DNA of 64,000 nucleotides from Haliscomenobacter sp041740695 (lineage in GTDB: Bacteria > Bacteroidota > Bacteroidia > Chitinophagales > Saprospiraceae), in the NCBI RefSeq assembly GCF_041740695.1, contig NZ_JBGSLK010000134.1, positions 160,881 through 224,880 of the forward strand, in the 5' to 3' direction. The number at the start of each line of letters is the position of its first letter. The stretch's first letter is position 1. Below, one piece after another: positions 62,069-64,000 of the stretch. The notes beneath the pieces are model-generated. The model had not been told where the DNA came from. It searched no databases and was given only the letters and a program-made list of their open reading frames with translations. The position numbers and the translations under genes were made by a program.

Positions 62069-62182
62069 CTTAGGTGCCCCTTAAGTGCCTTCGGTTTCTT
62101 AGGTGGTGAAAAAAACAAGCCTCGCGAAGCGGGGCAAAAATTCACCACCTAAGAAACCGAAGGCACTTAAGGGGCACCTAAG
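62069..62182. repeat. palindromic element with perfect 42-bp arms at a convergent junction
   Basis: Arms 62069-62110 and 62141-62182 are perfect reverse complements over 42 bp. The arm starts CTTAGGTG and ends TTAGGTGGTGAA like that of the element at 47571, but six internal bases differ. It sits 12 bp after the amidohydrolase stop and 8 bp before the peptidase stop. Probable bidirectional terminator. Confidence 0.92.
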
Positions 62183-62190
62183 GAAGGGAA

Positions 62191-63759
62191 TCAATATTTG
62201 GCGGGTTGCCCGGGTTTTGGCAAAGACTTTTTGATGAACTCCCGGATATCCTCGTTACTCGTCTCCAGGTCTTCCTTGCGCAGGTACATCATGTGCCCGC
62301 TGCGGTAGCCCTTCCAGCTCATGCGCTCCTTCAGTTTCCCGCCGGGGTCCATTTGCCACATGTTGTATTTGGCATTGAAGTAGTCGCAAGCGCCATCGTA
62401 GTAGCCCGATTGTACCAGCAGGTGCAGGTAAGGGTTTTGGGCCATGGCCTGCCGTAGGTTTTCACCCGTGCGGTCGTTGGTACGATCCCAGGGGTTGACG
62501 GGGCCAAACATGTTGTACTTCAGGTCGGTTTTGTACTTCAATTCTTCGCGCAGGTAGATGTTGATCGGCGGTGTGAAGGAATGTAGCCAGGAGGTGAGTT
62601 CCGCGCTGTAATCGGGTGCCAAACCAATATCCTGCCGATCGATCCCCAGGTAACGCGAATCCAGGCGACCCACGGTGTAACCCTTGTCACGCAAGAGCTC
62701 CTTCCAGAAAAACTGCACCGTAATGTCCAAATTTGCTTTGAGGATCACATCCTCCTTCAGGCCGGAATACCGCGCAAATTTGGCCACCACGGCTTTTTTC
62801 TTGGCTTCATCTAGCGAGTGCCCATGCGCAATGGCGGGTAGGAGCTCATTCATGGTGAAGGCTTCTACCTCGGGCAAGAAGGCGGTGAGGTCTTTTTGTT
62901 GCAAATCGGCTGGTAGGGCTTTGTGGTACCAGGCGGTTGCGGCAAAGAAAGGCAAACGTAGCGCCTGATCAACCGCTCCGTCGCGCAGAATGCCCAGATC
63001 GGTAGGCGACACCAGGATCACCCCGTTCAAGTACATCCATTGGGAATTTTGCAATTCCAGCGCCAGGCCCGATACTCGCGTAGTACCATAACTTTCGCCC
63101 ACCAGGTACTTCGGCGAAGCCCAACGGCTGTAGCGGCTGACAAAAGTATTGAGCCATTCGGCCAGGTACTTGATGTCGGCATTGACCCCAAAAAAACGGT
63201 TGGTCGGGGTGTCTTTGGCCACAATGCGCGAAAAACCCGTATTCACTGGATCAATGTGTACAATGTCGGCTACATCCAGGATGGAATAGGGGTTGTCCTT
63301 GATGCCGTAGGGCATGGTGGGGTAACCCTCATCGTCGATTTGCAGGATGCGCGGCCCGGTGTAGGCGATGTGCATCCAAACCGAAGCGGAACCGGGGCCG
63401 CCGTTGAATGAAATCACCAGCGGGCGATTGGCGCGGTCTTTGATGTCGGTACGCTCGTAATAGGTATAAAATAACCCCGCCAGAATTTTACCTTCTTCGT
63501 CCCACACCGGAATCGTACCTGCATGCGTGCGGTAAGGCACCCGTTGGCCTTTGATGGTCACCTCCCGAGTGGTTTCTACAAAATGATCCGGGTTGAGGAC
63601 ACGGGTAGGGGAGGTCATTTTTTCTTCCTTCGGCGCTGCCGTGCTTGGGGGCGGAGGCGGAGGAGTGTTTGGATTGTTACCAGGTCTGTTTTGGGCGTTA
63701 ACCAAATGGAGCATCAGCATACTTATGCCGACAATGAGCCATTGTTTTTTCATGGACAC
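62191..63759 (-). CDS. secreted S10-family serine carboxypeptidase-like protein
   Basis: 522 residues. Signal peptide (MKKQWLIVGISMLMLHLVNA) followed by a proline-rich linker. Catalytic features: oxyanion loop 'ISFNGGPGSASVWMHIAYTG', catalytic Ser223 in VGESYGTT, and near the end 'SGYYDGACDYFNAKYNMW' (Asp) and 'GYRSGHMMYLRKEDLE' (His). The S10 triad is intact. It probably acts as a periplasmic or secreted carboxypeptidase. The upstream 240 bp to the window end contain only a weak A/T palindrome near 63886-63930. Confidence 0.92.
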   Translation of the reverse strand: MSMKKQWLIVGISMLMLHLVNAQNRPGNNPNTPPPPPPSTAAPKEEKMTSPTRVLNPDHFVETTREVTIKGQRVPYRTHAGTIPVWDEEGKILAGLFYTYYERTDIKDRANRPLVISFNGGPGSASVWMHIAYTGPRILQIDDEGYPTMPYGIKDNPYSILDVADIVHIDPVNTGFSRIVAKDTPTNRFFGVNADIKYLAEWLNTFVSRYSRWASPKYLVGESYGTTRVSGLALELQNSQWMYLNGVILVSPTDLGILRDGAVDQALRLPFFAATAWYHKALPADLQQKDLTAFLPEVEAFTMNELLPAIAHGHSLDEAKKKAVVAKFARYSGLKEDVILKANLDITVQFFWKELLRDKGYTVGRLDSRYLGIDRQDIGLAPDYSAELTSWLHSFTPPINIYLREELKYKTDLKYNMFGPVNPWDRTNDRTGENLRQAMAQNPYLHLLVQSGYYDGACDYFNAKYNMWQMDPGGKLKERMSWKGYRSGHMMYLRKEDLETSNEDIREFIKKSLPKPGQPAKY

Positions 63760-64000
63760 TTGTGTTGGTGTTGAAATTTTTATACTAATCCTGAGTGCTT
63801 TCTATTACCAAGCGTCATTAATGGATAAGTTTTAACGCAGCTCCGCTGCTTGGTTTTAACACGACGGCCTTTAGGTTTGTAAAAAAGAAAAAGTTTATAC
63901 ATTAAGATAATAATCATGTATAGTTTTTCTTTTTTGGTTCTTTTTTCTTTTGTTAATTCCACAAAAAAATGTGGAAAACTTAAAGGTTAGTCTTGAAAGG

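Overview
The window looks like a chromosomal segment of a gliding or filamentous Bacteroidota, most like the Saprospiria (Haliscomenobacter/Lewinella type). The signs are type IX secretion (T9SS) sorting domains of both type A and type B, long SprB-repeat surface proteins, a TamL-type BamA lipoprotein, LytTR two-component signalling, Vps10-like propellers and Bacteroidota promoters (TTG, about 20 nt, then TAnnTTTG). The organism name is an inference. No rRNA, tRNA or CRISPR array was seen.

Layout. 1-5.8 kb is an accessory, defence-like stretch: an HNH nuclease cassette, an antitoxin followed by a 26-codon stump of a PIN toxin, a membrane protein, and a very AT-rich 1079-residue STAND/NACHT-type NTPase with a possible nuclease N-terminus. 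5.9-16.7 kb holds a lipoprotein, a ~2000-residue T9SS adhesin and a peptidase-containing ABC exporter with its HlyD-type adaptor. 16.8-20.6 kb has a BNR propeller protein, a palindromic element, two gene relics and two AT-rich genes (one HEPN-like, one DUF4236). 20.8-28.6 kb is a core-like block: a TrmH-family methyltransferase divergent from TamL, a serine hydrolase, a LytS/LytR pair and a fumarylacetoacetase-family enzyme. 29.3-40.3 kb contains a lone HsdR-N nuclease, a SWIM/SNF2 helicase, a 1058-residue Vps10-like propeller, and DUF1761 and DUF819 membrane proteins. 40.7-48.9 kb has an acyltransferase-like membrane protein, an MFS carrier, purL with a TlpA-type thioredoxin, an SRPBCC protein and a Tat-exported Gfo/Idh/MocA oxidoreductase. 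49-56.3 kb carries two convergent T9SS surface proteins. 57.2-60.4 kb is an operon of an MbnP-like lipoprotein and two MauG/CcpA-type dihaem lipoproteins. 60.6-63.8 kb ends with an amidohydrolase and an S10 peptidase.

The most unusual structure is in the spacers. At least thirteen long palindromes with 14-44 bp arms sit between genes or, in one case, inside a gene start. Six of the eight convergent gene junctions contain one. Arm sequences differ from locus to locus but are usually perfect or near-perfect within a locus, and related copies differ by changes mirrored in both arms. Three otherwise different elements share a tail, CTGCGTAATGTGAGT. This suggests a dispersed palindrome family, acting at least in part as bidirectional terminators, whose arms diversify while staying self-complementary. 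A separate array of three hairpins, each preceded by ATGGGAT on the minus strand, lies upstream of the 1660-residue SprB-repeat gene.
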